DNA of 33,416 nucleotides, taken from contig DXDJ01000038.1 in NCBI GenBank assembly GCA_019115525.1, positions 1 through 33,416 of the forward strand, read 5' to 3'. A program made the position numbers and the translations under genes. Under the pieces are notes generated by a model that saw nothing but the letters and a program-made list of their open reading frames with translations, was not told the origin of the DNA and ran no database searches. The DNA comes from Candidatus Helicobacter avistercoris (lineage in GTDB: Bacteria; Campylobacterota; Campylobacteria; Campylobacterales; Helicobacteraceae). Positions 17,386 to 26,450 of the stretch are shown here, one piece after another; within the stretch, counting starts at the first letter, position 1, and each line of letters starts with the position of its first letter.

Positions 17386-18417
17386 ATACAAGGCAATTTC
17401 ATCAGCCAAAAAAAGATCTCTCGCCTTTAAAAACCCATCTTGGAGATAGGCTTTGTCCTCCTCCAAAAGGTAGGCAACTTTATGTGAGGGAAGAGAATCT
17501 AGTGCTACCCCAATCTCACATCGTAACCCCAAAAACAATCTCTCCAAAAACAAATCCTCACTACTGAGATATTCCACATTTTTTGAATGGGGATTTTTGA
17601 TATATGAGGGGATGTGTTTGGACTTGGTGTATCTTGCCTTATTTTGAAATCCCACTGCCCCTGCCCCACAGCCAATATACTCCTCCCCTCTCCAATAAGA
17701 GAGATTATGAGCACATTTATAAGGGTTGGCAAAGTTTGAAACCTCATATTGCAAAAATCCCCTCTTAGCAAGTTCATCACGAACAATCTCTCCCATATCT
17801 TCCAAAGGCAAAGCAGGAGGAGAAGAGTAAAATCTTGAGCCTTTATCAATGCTAAGGCAGTAGGCAGAGAGATGATTGATAGGAAGCTTTGAGGCAAGAG
17901 TAATTTCTTCTTTGAGCGAAAGCAAAAAATCTAGTGGCGTGCCATAAATGAGATCGACACTTAAATTCTCAAACCCTGCATTGTATGCCAAATCCAAAGC
18001 CTTGGCGATCTCTCCACCTTGATGCTCTCTTTGCAAAAACTCTAGCTTTTTATCAAAAAAGCTTTGCACTCCAATACTCAATCGATTGGCTCCCAAAGAG
18101 TTTAGATCTTTACACCACTCTTTGCTTAGCAAGTTTGGATTGCACTCTAGAGTGATTTCACACTCCTGAGTCAAGGTGGCATTTTGAGTGATGCACTCAA
18201 ATATCTTCTCATAAGTCTTTGAGGATAGAGTATTAGGTGTGCCTCCACCGATATAAATACTTGTAAGAAAATATTTTTTGTTTTCTAGCTCACTTTTTAA
18301 ATCCTGCAGCAATGCTTGAAGGTATGAATCTTGAAGATGAAAAAACTCACTTGAGGAGTTAAAGGCACAATAGCCACATTTACTAGTGCAAAAAGGAATG
18401 TGAAGATAGAGGATCAT
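17377..18417 (-). CDS. hemW: HemW-like radical SAM protein (HemN family)
   Basis: A 346-residue protein with the radical SAM motif CTSKCGYC (C10, C14, C17), the IYIGGGTPN segment at about 55-63 and SIGVQSF near 136. It lacks the fourth cysteine (CxC) that marks true coproporphyrinogen dehydrogenase HemN, and it is shorter, so it fits HemW, a haem chaperone. Many databases call such proteins oxygen-independent coproporphyrinogen oxidase. It starts 31 bases after rplQ, behind a hairpin, and its own ribosome site is poor. The MILYLHIPFC start fits the family exactly. Confidence 0.88.
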   Translation of the reverse strand: MILYLHIPFCTSKCGYCAFNSSSEFFHLQDSYLQALLQDLKSELENKKYFLTSIYIGGGTPNTLSSKTYEKIFECITQNATLTQECEITLECNPNLLSKEWCKDLNSLGANRLSIGVQSFFDKKLEFLQREHQGGEIAKALDLAYNAGFENLSVDLIYGTPLDFLLSLKEEITLASKLPINHLSAYCLSIDKGSRFYSSPPALPLEDMGEIVRDELAKRGFLQYEVSNFANPYKCAHNLSYWRGEEYIGCGAGAVGFQNKARYTKSKHIPSYIKNPHSKNVEYLSSEDLFLERLFLGLRCEIGVALDSLPSHKVAYLLEEDKAYLQDGFLKARDLFLADEIALYLS

Positions 18418-18423
18418 TAGAGG

Positions 18424-18443
18424 TTAAGGGGAAGTCCCCTTAA
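18424..18443 (-). terminator. Perfect hairpin between rplQ and hemW
   Basis: TTAAGGGG (18424-18431) and CCCCTTAA (18436-18443) form an eight-pair stem with a four-base loop, six bases after the rplQ stop. No T-run follows on the minus strand and hemW starts six bases later. It may end or attenuate the ribosomal operon, or be an RNA processing point. Confidence 0.6.
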
Positions 18444-18448
18444 GAGAG

Positions 18449-18799
18449 TTATACAAACTCAATAAGAGCCATCATAGAAGCATCGCCTCTTCTGATGCGT
18501 GTTCTGTGGATTTTTGTATATCCACCATTGCGTCCAGCATAGCGTGGAGCAATCTCTGTGATAAGTTTTTTTGTTGCAGTCTTGTCTTGCAAATGTGCAA
18601 AAATCGCTCTGTGAGTATTGAAATCTGCATTTCTTGCTGTTGTAACAAGCTTCTCAATATAAGACTGCAATTCTTTTGCCTTAAACACACCTGTTTCAAT
18701 CTTCTCGTGTGCAATCAAAGCAATAGAAAGATTCTTTAGCAAAGCTTTTCTGTGAGAAGAAGTTCTTCCAAGCTTTCTATATCCGTGCTTATGTCTCAT
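18449..18799 (-). CDS. rplQ: Large-subunit ribosomal protein L17
   Basis: A 116-residue protein with the L17 start [24 protein letters not shown] and the end [25 protein letters not shown]. It is the last gene of the alpha operon, nine bases after rpoA, with the site AAGGAGAAAAT. A hairpin follows. Confidence 0.97.
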   Translation of the reverse strand: MRHKHGYRKLGRTSSHRKALLKNLSIALIAHEKIETGVFKAKELQSYIEKLVTTARNADFNTHRAIFAHLQDKTATKKLITEIAPRYAGRNGGYTKIHRTRIRRGDASMMALIEFV

Positions 18800-18808
18800 A
18801 TTTTCTCC

Positions 18809-19813
18809 TTATTTTTTGTTGATTTTCTTTTCAAAAAGAGAAATCATATTGTCTGAGAGTTTAGTTCCTACTGGATAGCCCAACTCTTCAAGTTTTTCAG
18901 TAATTTCATCGTAGGATTTTTTTCCTAGATTTTTGATTGCCTTAAGTGCACTCTCTTCCATCATCACAAGCTCTCCAATATGTCTGATGTTTGCACGATC
19001 AAGACAATTAAAGCATCTTGCACTGAGGTTTAAAGAATCAATTCTGATCATCAATGTCTTAAGCTCTGCACTATCCTCTGCCAAATTTTTGGAAGAGAAA
19101 GCAGGAGCTGCAAGTGAAAGATCTGCACCAAAGACTGACATTTGAGAGTGCATAATTGTAATTGCATTTCTAAATGCTTGCATTGGCTCGATCTGTCCAT
19201 CTGTTTGGATGTCAAAAACAATTTTCTCATAGTTTGGATTGTCTTCAACCAAAACACTCTCAATCTCATAAGTCACTTTCTTCACAGGTGTAAAGAATGC
19301 ATCCAATGGGATAAATCCTTCAGGAAGTGTTCCTCGAATATCCTCGCTTGGAACATAACCAATTCCATTTTGGATTAAAAGACTCAAAGAAAGTTCTGCA
19401 CCCTCATTGATTGTTGCGATATACAAATCAGGGTTTGTAATCTCAACACCCTCTGTTGCAAAATCACTTGCCTTAAGAGTTCTAGATCCCTTGAAGCTAT
19501 AACTTACACGGATTGGATCTTCACCTTCTTTTTCTTGAATAAGGAAGCGAATATTCTTAAGATTTACAATAAGCTGAGAAACATCCTCAACAACCCCTCG
19601 AATAGAATCAAACTCATGAGCAACACCCTCAATCTGCACTCCAATAGGGGCAAAACCCACAGAGCTTGACATCAAAAGTCTGCGGATTGGGTGTGCAAAA
19701 GTGATTGCATATCCTGATTCAAAAGGATAGGCAGTGATCTTGATATGATTTTGACCCACTTCCTCAACAGCAATATCTGTTGGAACGTATGGAGTAGTTT
19801 TTATCGTTTTCAT
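18809..19813 (-). CDS. rpoA: RNA polymerase alpha subunit
   Basis: A 334-residue protein. The N-terminal assembly domain (FAHPIRRLLMSSSVGFAP, GVVEDVSQLIVNLKNI) takes up about residues 1-235. A short linker leads to the C-terminal domain at about 255-325 (DSLNLSARCFNCLDRANIRHIGELV, NLGKKSYDEITEKLEELGY), which contacts upstream DNA and activators. It lies between rpsD and rplQ, as usual in bacteria. The site before the ATG is AAGGTGGTGTGA. Confidence 0.98.
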   Translation of the reverse strand: MKTIKTTPYVPTDIAVEEVGQNHIKITAYPFESGYAITFAHPIRRLLMSSSVGFAPIGVQIEGVAHEFDSIRGVVEDVSQLIVNLKNIRFLIQEKEGEDPIRVSYSFKGSRTLKASDFATEGVEITNPDLYIATINEGAELSLSLLIQNGIGYVPSEDIRGTLPEGFIPLDAFFTPVKKVTYEIESVLVEDNPNYEKIVFDIQTDGQIEPMQAFRNAITIMHSQMSVFGADLSLAAPAFSSKNLAEDSAELKTLMIRIDSLNLSARCFNCLDRANIRHIGELVMMEESALKAIKNLGKKSYDEITEKLEELGYPVGTKLSDNMISLFEKKINKK

Positions 19814-19828
19814 TCACACCACCTTAGA

Positions 19829-20455
19829 TTATTTTGAATACAACTCAACGATCAATCGCTCTTCAATTGGGATCACTACTTCTTCTCTAACTGGATATCT
19901 TGTGAAGATTCCAAACTTCTTGTCCTTATCCACATCAATCCAAGGCACAGCTACGACTTGATTGGAAAGCTCGATTGCTCGATTGATTTGAACATTATTC
20001 TTGCTCTTTTCTCTAATCTCAATCTTCTGTCCTGGCTGAACCATATAAGAAGGGATATCTACTCTTTTGCCATTAACTAGAATATGTCCGTGAGTTACAA
20101 GCTGACGAGCAAATCTTCTAGTTGTCGCAAATCCCATTCGATATACAACATTATCAAGTCTTTGCTCAATAAGTCTAATCAGGTTTGCTCCTGTGTTTCC
20201 TTCGATTCTGTTAGCTTCTTTGAAAAGACTTCTAAATTGCTTCTCACTTACGCCATATATCATCTTAGCTTTTTGCTTCTCACGCAATTGCATTCCATAC
20301 TCAGAGATTTTTCCTCTTCTTTGTCCGTGCTGTCCTGGCCCATAAGGTCGCTTATCTAATGCACTTTTTCCTGCAAGTCTTCGCTCACCCTTGAGTGCCA
20401 AAGAAACACCAAATCTTCTTTCAATTTTCTCAACTGGTCCTCTATATCTTGCCAT
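19829..20455 (-). CDS. rpsD: Small-subunit ribosomal protein S4
   Basis: A 208-residue primary 16S rRNA-binding protein. The start is [35 protein letters not shown] and the S4 RNA-binding domain [39 protein letters not shown] are complete. There is no zinc-binding cysteine cluster, so this is the zinc-free form. In E. coli S4 represses its own operon by binding the mRNA; I cannot show that here. Confidence 0.98.
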   Translation of the reverse strand: MARYRGPVEKIERRFGVSLALKGERRLAGKSALDKRPYGPGQHGQRRGKISEYGMQLREKQKAKMIYGVSEKQFRSLFKEANRIEGNTGANLIRLIEQRLDNVVYRMGFATTRRFARQLVTHGHILVNGKRVDIPSYMVQPGQKIEIREKSKNNVQINRAIELSNQVVAVPWIDVDKDKKFGIFTRYPVREEVVIPIEERLIVELYSK

Positions 20456-20465
20456 TTGCTACTCC

Positions 20466-20858
20466 TTATACTCTTCTTCTTTTAGGTGGTCGGCATCCAT
20501 TGTGAGGTAGTGGAGTAATGTCTTTGAACCACAACACTTTGATTCCCTCAATCGCTCCTACGCTCTTCACAGCAGTTTCTCTTCCACTTCCAGGTCCTTG
20601 AACTTTGATCCCTACTTCTTTGATCCCGTGCTCTTTAGCTTTTGCCATAGCACTCTCAACTGCTTGTTGTGCAGCATAAGGAGTAGATTTCTTAGAACCT
20701 TTGAATCCTAATCCACCAGCAGTAGCCCAGCAAATTACATTACCAACTTCATCAGTAACCGTGACATTTGTATTATTGAAAGTTGCAGAGATATATACAA
20801 TCCCTCTAGCAATATTTTTTTTGACAACTTTTTTCTTTGTTACGCTTCTTTTTGCCAT
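20466..20858 (-). CDS. rpsK: Small-subunit ribosomal protein S11
   Basis: A 130-residue protein with the family core [35 protein letters not shown] and the C-terminal [18 protein letters not shown], which is near invariant. The lysine-rich N-terminus is typical. It is third of six genes, with gaps of 11 and 10 bases to its neighbours. Confidence 0.98.
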   Translation of the reverse strand: MAKRSVTKKKVVKKNIARGIVYISATFNNTNVTVTDEVGNVICWATAGGLGFKGSKKSTPYAAQQAVESAMAKAKEHGIKEVGIKVQGPGSGRETAVKSVGAIEGIKVLWFKDITPLPHNGCRPPKRRRV

Positions 20859-20869
20859 TGCACTATCCT

Positions 20870-21232
20870 TTACTTGCTACCTACAGTTTTTCTCTTACCT
20901 TTTCTTGTTCGAGCATTGTTTTTTGTTGTTTGTCCTCGAACTGGTAAGCCTTTTCTGTGTCTAAGACCTCTATAATTTCCTAAATCCATCAATGCTTTGA
21001 TGTCCATAGTCACTTTTTTACGCAAATCACCCTCAACCATGTAGCTTTCTTGAATCTTTTTAGCAATTGAAGAAACTTCATCTTCGCTGAGATCATTAAC
21101 TCGCTTATCAAAAGAAATATTTACGGAATTCAAAATATCTCTGGAACTCTTAAGCCCAATACCATAAATGTAAGTGAGAGCGTACTCTACTCTTTTCTTT
21201 TTTGGCAAATCTACACCAGCAATTCTCGCCAT
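20870..21232 (-). CDS. rpsM: Small-subunit ribosomal protein S13
   Basis: A 120-residue protein beginning [26 protein letters not shown], with [26 protein letters not shown] near the C-terminus, which contacts tRNA and the 30S head. The start is ATG 21232, three bases after the rpmJ stop. The site AAGGAT lies inside the end of rpmJ. Confidence 0.98.
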   Translation of the reverse strand: MARIAGVDLPKKKRVEYALTYIYGIGLKSSRDILNSVNISFDKRVNDLSEDEVSSIAKKIQESYMVEGDLRKKVTMDIKALMDLGNYRGLRHRKGLPVRGQTTKNNARTRKGKRKTVGSK

Positions 21233-21235
21233 GTT

Positions 21236-21349
21236 TTATCCTTGTCTTTGTTTATGTTTAGGTGTTACACAGATCACTCTGATCACGCCTTTTCGCTTGA
21301 TAATTTTGCACTTATCGCACATTTTTTTGACCGATGGTCTTACTTTCAT
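21236..21349 (-). CDS. rpmJ: Large-subunit ribosomal protein L36
   Basis: A 37-residue protein, [19 protein letters not shown] then [17 protein letters not shown], with the L36 zinc ribbon complete: C11, C14, C27 and H32. It is therefore the zinc-binding (C+) form. The ribosome site AAGGAGGATGTAA is strong. It is the first gene of this operon copy: infA and secY, often upstream, are absent, and the next gene is the divergent uvrB. Confidence 0.96.
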   Translation of the reverse strand: MKVRPSVKKMCDKCKIIKRKGVIRVICVTPKHKQRQG

Positions 21350-21425
21350 TTACATCCTCCTTAGATTTTTGTGATGCAAAAAGTGATTTTTATAGAGCCT
21401 AGAATTTAAGCAATATAAACTTTGG

Positions 21426-21431
21426 ATTATA
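21426..21431 (-). promoter_or_regulatory. -10 box for the rpmJ-rplQ operon
   Basis: Perfect TATAAT on the minus strand, 76 bases before the rpmJ start. A transcript from here would carry a leader of roughly 65 bases. An AT-rich ATATT further down is a weaker alternative. Confidence 0.5.
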
Positions 21432-21519
21432 TCTCAAATCTCATCAAATTTTCCTCTTTTTTGCTTCTATCTACTTTTTTTGCCTATCCCCTTAATGAGC
21501 AAAGAAAAAACCTCAACAT

Positions 21520-21525
21520 TAAGAT
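21520..21525 (+). promoter_or_regulatory. Probable -10 box for uvrB
   Basis: TAAGAT, partly overlapping a second candidate TAGAAT at 21525-21530; both are 42-53 bases before the uvrB start. I see no LexA box, which fits the reported lack of a classical SOS system in Helicobacter. Confidence 0.35.
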
Positions 21526-21572
21526 AGAATTCACAATTTTTAATACTGCCTCTTAGAAAACAAGGAGTCGTG

Positions 21573-23546
21573 ATGAAAGCTTTTGAACTCAATTCTTCTT
21601 ATACTCCCTCAGGGGATCAACCTCAAGCTATTGAGAAAATCACAGATTCTATTTTGCGTGGCAATCGTTATCAAACCCTTATTGGCGTTACAGGAAGTGG
21701 TAAGACTTTTTCTATGGCAAACATCATTGCCAAACTCAATATGCCCACACTCATTATGACTCACAACAAAACCCTAGCCGCTCAGCTTTATAGCGAGTTT
21801 AAAGGATTTTTCCCAAACAATCACGTAGAATACTTCATCTCTCACTTTGACTACTATCAGCCTGAGGCTTATATCCCAAGACGCGATCTTTTCATCGAAA
21901 AAGACAGCTCTATCAATGAAGATCTCGAGCGACTAAGACTTTCAGCCACAACCTCACTCCTAGCCTATGATGATGTCATTGTTGTAGCAAGTGTTTCAGC
22001 TAACTATGGATTGGGAAATCCTGAAGAGTATTTGCAGATGATAGAAAAGCTAGAAGTAGGAATGCAAATCCCTCAAAAAACCCTAATCACCAAGCTCATA
22101 GAAATGGGCTATACACGCAATGACACAGTCTTTGAGAGAGCAAATTTCCGCGTGATGGGGGAGAGTATCGATATTTTCCCAGCCTATAATGAGAGCGAAT
22201 ATATCCGAGTGGAGTTTTTTGGCGATGAGATAGAAAAAATCTCAATTATGGAATCTCTAAGCAATGTGTTTTACAAATCCATCCCCTCTTATGTGCTCTA
22301 TGCTGCCAATCAATTCATCGTCGGAGGCGATCGACTTTCAGTAGCAATCAAAGGTATAGAAGATGAGCTTTCTCAAAGACTTGCAGAGTTTGCCAAAGAG
22401 GATAAAATGGTAGAGCACTCAAGGCTAAAAAGTCGCACCGAGTTTGATCTAGAGATGATCGCTCAAAGTGGGATTTGCAAGGGTATAGAGAACTACGCAC
22501 GCCACCTCACAGGCAAAAAGGAGGGGGAGACTCCCTACTCGCTTCTTGATTATTTCGAGCAAAAAGGCAAACCCTACCTTATCATCGTGGATGAATCACA
22601 TGTGAGCTTACCTCAGTTTGGAGGAATGTATGCAGGGGATAGAAGCAGAAAAGAAGTGCTTGTAGAATATGGATTCCGCCTTCCAAGCGCACTGGATAAT
22701 CGACCGCTTAAATTTGATGAATTTATTGTAAAACCTCCGCATTTTCTCTTTGTCTCAGCCACACCAGCAGAAAAAGAGCTAGAGCTAAGTGGAGAGAATA
22801 TCGCAGAGCAAATCATCCGCCCCACTGGACTTCTTGACCCACTCTATGAAATCCGCGATAGCCAAAATCAAGTGCTAGATCTACTAGAGGAGATCAAGCT
22901 TAGGGTTGAGAAAAAAGAGCGAGTGCTGATTACCACACTGACAAAAAAAATGGCAGAAGAACTGAGCAAATACTATGCAGATATGGGGATCAAAATCGAA
23001 TATATGCATAGCGATATTGATGCGATTGAGAGAAATCATCTTATCCGCTCACTAAGACTTGGGGAGTTTGATGTGCTTGTGGGGATTAACCTTTTGCGAG
23101 AGGGGCTAGATCTGCCTGAGGTGAGCCTTGTGGCAATCTTAGATGCGGATAAAGAAGGATTCCTAAGAAGTGAAACAAGCCTTATCCAAACAATGGGAAG
23201 AGCAGCAAGAAATATCAATGGAAAAGTCCTACTCTACGCACAAAAGATGACAAAATCGATGAAAAAAGCCTGTGAAATCACAGACTATCGCCGAGCCAAG
23301 CAAATGGAGTACAACAAACTTCACAACATCACTCCCAAAAGCGTGCAACGCCAAGTTGAGGATGAGCTCAAGCTTGAGAGCAGTGGCAATCTCTATGAGA
23401 AAAGAGCTAAAAACAAGATTCCAAAAAGCGAACTAGAAAGTATCATCAAGGAGCTTAGAGCCAAAATGCTAGAGGCAAGCAAAAAGCTTGAGTTTGAAGA
23501 GGCTGCAAGGCTAAGGGATGAGATTGCCAAGCTTAGGGGGAAGTGA
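21573..23546 (+). CDS. uvrB: Excinuclease ABC subunit B
   Basis: A 657-residue nucleotide excision repair protein that verifies damage after UvrA loading and recruits UvrC. Helicase motif I is GVTGSGKT at about residues 38-45. The beta-hairpin region is [47 protein letters not shown] and QTMGRAARN follow. The last 40 residues are the UVR domain ([15 protein letters not shown]) for UvrC. ATG 21573 is chosen over GTG 21570 because AAGGAG at 21562-21567 is better spaced for the ATG. The gene stands alone, convergent with an outer-membrane protein 27 bases away. Confidence 0.97.
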   Translation: MKAFELNSSYTPSGDQPQAIEKITDSILRGNRYQTLIGVTGSGKTFSMANIIAKLNMPTLIMTHNKTLAAQLYSEFKGFFPNNHVEYFISHFDYYQPEAYIPRRDLFIEKDSSINEDLERLRLSATTSLLAYDDVIVVASVSANYGLGNPEEYLQMIEKLEVGMQIPQKTLITKLIEMGYTRNDTVFERANFRVMGESIDIFPAYNESEYIRVEFFGDEIEKISIMESLSNVFYKSIPSYVLYAANQFIVGGDRLSVAIKGIEDELSQRLAEFAKEDKMVEHSRLKSRTEFDLEMIAQSGICKGIENYARHLTGKKEGETPYSLLDYFEQKGKPYLIIVDESHVSLPQFGGMYAGDRSRKEVLVEYGFRLPSALDNRPLKFDEFIVKPPHFLFVSATPAEKELELSGENIAEQIIRPTGLLDPLYEIRDSQNQVLDLLEEIKLRVEKKERVLITTLTKKMAEELSKYYADMGIKIEYMHSDIDAIERNHLIRSLRLGEFDVLVGINLLREGLDLPEVSLVAILDADKEGFLRSETSLIQTMGRAARNINGKVLLYAQKMTKSMKKACEITDYRRAKQMEYNKLHNITPKSVQRQVEDELKLESSGNLYEKRAKNKIPKSELESIIKELRAKMLEASKKLEFEEAARLRDEIAKLRGK

Positions 23547-23573
23547 AAGTCCTTCACTCCTTATCCCCAAGAA

Positions 23574-24329
23574 CTAGAAAACAAATTTATACCCAGCACT
23601 TAATGTGGTTCTTGAAATTGCTTGTGTAAGTTTCACATCTGAAGCCTTTCCAGCCATAATAGAACCAATAGGAAGCTTAGCCGTAAAATCAATTCTATGA
23701 TGATCTGCAAACATCGTGCTTACTCCTACACGCCCAACCAAACTAAGTGAATGGCGAGAATCTACCAAATCTTTCAAATCAACGGTTTCACTAAAAACTT
23801 TGTCTTCATATTTGCCTGAGAGTAAGTAATGATATTCTAACTCAGCACCTCCAAATACTCCGATACTAAAAATACGACTACTATAAAAATTAACCATCGC
23901 ATCAAGACTAACTCCAGCATCCAAAAAAGAATAAGTTTCCCTCACATCTGCCGTATCATATTGCTGATTGATTGAAGTAAGCTTTGTTTGCATATCACTG
24001 TATCCTACACTTGCACCCCAACGAAATCCAAGATAATTCCCCAAAAATAAATGCTCACTTCCAAAATCAACTCCAACACTATAACCGCTTATAGGCTTAA
24101 TTGTTGTGCTTTCATTGGCATCTGAAAAATGTTGATTTTTAAAAGCATTTTTGATATCCGTTGTAGAGCTATTGACAAATTTTATTTCATTTGAATTCCC
24201 TAATTTTGCAGGGTCGATTATTCTTGGACCAGATGTATATCCGCCCTCAACACCAATATAAAATCCTGCTTCAGCCAAACTTGCAAAAGTAAAAGAAACA
24301 AAAGCTAGATGCAATATTTTTGCTCTCAT
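23574..24329 (-). CDS. Outer-membrane beta-barrel protein, Helicobacter type
   Basis: A 251-residue protein with signal peptide MRAKILHLAFVSFTFASLAEA and mature start GFYIGVEGGYTSG. Many short amphipathic strands follow (LFLGNYLGFRWGASVGYSD, RIFSIGVFGGAELEYHYLL), ending RTTLSAGYKFVF. The terminal aromatic residue is the signal for BAM insertion. The sequence fits small Helicobacter outer-membrane proteins, but I cannot name a specific family or adhesin role. The site GAGGGTAAA precedes the ATG. The signal peptide and intact ending contrast with the broken gene at 33-815. Confidence 0.82.
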   Translation of the reverse strand: MRAKILHLAFVSFTFASLAEAGFYIGVEGGYTSGPRIIDPAKLGNSNEIKFVNSSTTDIKNAFKNQHFSDANESTTIKPISGYSVGVDFGSEHLFLGNYLGFRWGASVGYSDMQTKLTSINQQYDTADVRETYSFLDAGVSLDAMVNFYSSRIFSIGVFGGAELEYHYLLSGKYEDKVFSETVDLKDLVDSRHSLSLVGRVGVSTMFADHHRIDFTAKLPIGSIMAGKASDVKLTQAISRTTLSAGYKFVF

Positions 24330-24365
24330 TTTACCCTCATAAAATAGAATTAAATTGTTTAACTT

Positions 24366-24374
24366 ATTATATCA
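24366..24374 (-). promoter_or_regulatory. Extended -10 promoter for the outer-membrane protein gene
   Basis: TGATATAAT on the minus strand combines TG with a perfect TATAAT, 37 bases before the start codon. It is among the best promoter matches in the window. Confidence 0.55.
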
Positions 24375-24397
24375 ATTTTTTGAAGACAACGAATATT

Positions 24398-25168
24398 TTA
24401 CATCTTAAGCAACACCAAGCTCACCCCCATTACCGCCATTCCCAAAAACACTCCATACAAACTATCATGGGATTTTCCATACTCTCTTGCTGAGGGCAAA
24501 AGCTCATCAAGTGAGATAAACACCATCACCCCTGCAATGAGTGAAAACGCCACACTCACAGAAATCTCTCCAAAAAGTGGAAAGACAATCAGTGCTCCCA
24601 CCAACGCCCCCAAAGGCTCGGCAATCCCAGAGAGAGCTGAGTAGAAAATCGCCTTTTTGCGACTGCCACTTAAGTGGTAGATAGGCAACGCCACAGCCAT
24701 TCCCTCAGGGATATTATGAATAGCAATTGCAAAAGCGATCATAAAACCAAAAGTGGGATTTTCAAGTGTGGCAGAAAAGGTTGCAAACCCTTCAGGGAAA
24801 TTATGCACCCCAATAGCAATAGCACTAAGCAATCCAATCCTTTTAAGTGAGGAAGGATTAGCTTTCTCATGAGGATTGATTTCTTGAGGAACAAGTTTGT
24901 CAATCATTGCACTTAAAAATACTCCGACAAAAAACCCACACAATCCCAAAATCTCTCCATAAGAGGGAGCAAACTTATCAAATCCCCTAATTGCTTGGGG
25001 CATAATCTCAACAAAAGAGATATAAATCATCGCTCCTGCTGAAAAACCTAGTCCAATTGCTAAGATTCTAAAATTATGTCTTTTTGTGAAAAACACGATA
25101 AAAGCTCCAAAAACAGTAGCTAACCCAGCGATTAAAGAAAATATAAAAGCAAGTGCAAAACAACTCAT
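24398..25168 (-). CDS. zupT: ZIP-family metal transporter (ZupT-like)
   Basis: A 256-residue inner-membrane transporter with about eight hydrophobic helices and the two metal-binding helices of the ZIP family: HNFPEGFATFSA and HNIPEGMAVALP, both bacterial ZupT signatures. It probably imports zinc and perhaps iron or manganese. The start is ATG 25168, behind TTAGGAATAAAT; an in-frame start 81 bases upstream would add a polar, non-conserved stretch and pass through an AT-rich dyad that looks like an operator (25181-25210). The gene stands alone. Confidence 0.92.
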   Translation of the reverse strand: MSCFALAFIFSLIAGLATVFGAFIVFFTKRHNFRILAIGLGFSAGAMIYISFVEIMPQAIRGFDKFAPSYGEILGLCGFFVGVFLSAMIDKLVPQEINPHEKANPSSLKRIGLLSAIAIGVHNFPEGFATFSATLENPTFGFMIAFAIAIHNIPEGMAVALPIYHLSGSRKKAIFYSALSGIAEPLGALVGALIVFPLFGEISVSVAFSLIAGVMVFISLDELLPSAREYGKSHDSLYGVFLGMAVMGVSLVLLKM

Positions 25169-25180
25169 ATTTATTCCTAA

Positions 25181-25210
25181 TTGATAATTTTTATTATTTA
25201 TGATAATCAA
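25181..25210 (-). promoter_or_regulatory. Fur-like AT-rich dyad before zupT
   Basis: The 30-base element starts TTGATAAT and ends GATAATCAA, an imperfect palindrome. Inside it TGATAA-TTT-TTATTA (25182-25196) differs by one base from the dyad at ahpC. It sits 13-42 bases before the zupT start, where a repressor could block transcription. The regulator (Fur or another family member) is inference. Confidence 0.4.
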
Positions 25211-25291
25211 CAAGATTAAATTCCTGCATTTGCTTTTGTATTTATCCAAGAATCAAAGCAAGGGGAATACACAATCTGTGAAATAAAAGGA

Positions 25292-25297
25292 TAAAAT
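25292..25297 (+). promoter_or_regulatory. -10 box for the sialidase-like gene
   Basis: TAAAAT, 23 bases before the ATG, followed by the ribosome site AAGGAT. It would start the three-gene run to mnmH. Confidence 0.4.
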
Positions 25298-25319
25298 ACC
25301 CATTTTTTAAGGATTTAAA

Positions 25320-26450
25320 ATGACTCGGATATTTTTTATATTGCTTTTTTGTATCAGTGCAGGGATTTTTTTCACACACAAACCTCCTACCGCTCCTAGC
25401 TTTCTCTTGCCACCCAAAGAGATCCCTACTTCTACTCCAAAATATTTTTACAATTCTCTTCCTCTCATCCCTCAAGCACCCTCTATGCACTCTGCCACTC
25501 TCACTGCACTCAAAGATGGTTCTCTCCTTGCGATGTGGTTTGCAGGAAGTGGTGAGGGCAAACCTGATGTAGAGATTTATGGAAGTTTTTATAATCCCTC
25601 TACCAACACTTGGAGTGAGCCAAAAAGCTATCTCAATCGCTTCAAACTCAAAGAAGATTCCAAACAATTCATCAAAATGCTTGGCAATCCTGTGCTTTTT
25701 CGCTCCCCTAGTGGAGAGCTCCACTTCTTTGTCGTGGGTGTGAGCTTTGGTGGATGGGCAACAAGCAAAATCTATCACTATATCTCCAAAGATGAGGGGA
25801 AGAGTTTTACCTACAAACAACGCCTAGACTTAGGAATGCTTCTCAACCTCAGCCACCTTGTGCGAACCCAGCCTGTGGCACTGCAAGATGGAGGATTCTA
25901 TCTTCCTATCTATCACGAACTTGCAGATAAATACCCTCTGATTGTGCGATTTGATGCGGAGGGCAATGTGCTTGAGCGTATCAAAACCACTTCACTCTCT
26001 GGTCAGCTTCAGCCTGCTATCATCCCTACAAGTCCAAGCGAATGTCTAGCAGTGTTTAGAAACTACTATGATAAACCTATGAATATGCAATACTGCTTTG
26101 ATGGAGGGAAAAAGTGGGGAAGCCCAATCCCAAGTAACATCATCAATGAGGGCAATTCTATCGCTCTCTTTGGGATTGGCAAGGAGATTTTTCTAGTGCA
26201 TAACACCAGAGAGAAAAACCCTAGCGAATCAAGAGGCACTCTAGTGCTTAGCCAGCTCATAGGTAATGCATGGAAGCAACTCGCCATCCTAGATGTCGCT
26301 CAAGGCACAAGAGAGAGGGGCAAAAGTGTAGAAGTCTCCTATCCAACAGCACTTAGCAATGGAGAATGGATAGACATCATCTACACTTATAATCGCTCCT
26401 CAATCTCTCACATCCGATTTAATACCCGATGGCTTAAGGAAAAACAATGA
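25320..26450 (+). CDS. Exported sialidase-like (BNR/Asp-box) protein, uncharacterised
   Basis: A 376-residue protein with an N-terminal signal or anchor (MTRIFFILLFCISAGIFF) and a beta-propeller-like body. Two Asp boxes are visible: SKDEGKSF at about 156-163 and FDGGKKW at about 260-266. The block HSATLTALKDGSLLAMWFAGSGEG matches the family called predicted neuraminidase (COG4692/BNR_2). I do not find the FRIP motif of classical sialidases, so catalysis on sialic acid is unproven; arginines in LVRTQPV and VFRNYY could be ligands. It shares an ATGA overlap with a membrane protein gene, so the two are probably co-expressed and may act together at the envelope. Confidence 0.8.
   Translation: MTRIFFILLFCISAGIFFTHKPPTAPSFLLPPKEIPTSTPKYFYNSLPLIPQAPSMHSATLTALKDGSLLAMWFAGSGEGKPDVEIYGSFYNPSTNTWSEPKSYLNRFKLKEDSKQFIKMLGNPVLFRSPSGELHFFVVGVSFGGWATSKIYHYISKDEGKSFTYKQRLDLGMLLNLSHLVRTQPVALQDGGFYLPIYHELADKYPLIVRFDAEGNVLERIKTTSLSGQLQPAIIPTSPSECLAVFRNYYDKPMNMQYCFDGGKKWGSPIPSNIINEGNSIALFGIGKEIFLVHNTREKNPSESRGTLVLSQLIGNAWKQLAILDVAQGTRERGKSVEVSYPTALSNGEWIDIIYTYNRSSISHIRFNTRWLKEKQ

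Noticed and set aside
17377-18417. Oxygen-independent coproporphyrinogen oxidase HemN
   Set aside because: It lacks the C-x3-C-x2-C-x-C fourth cysteine and is too short; HemW is the better call.
25242-25820. A 192-codon minus-strand open frame opposite the sialidase-like gene
   Set aside because: It lies antisense to a well-supported gene, has a random-looking cysteine- and histidine-rich translation and no recognisable domain.
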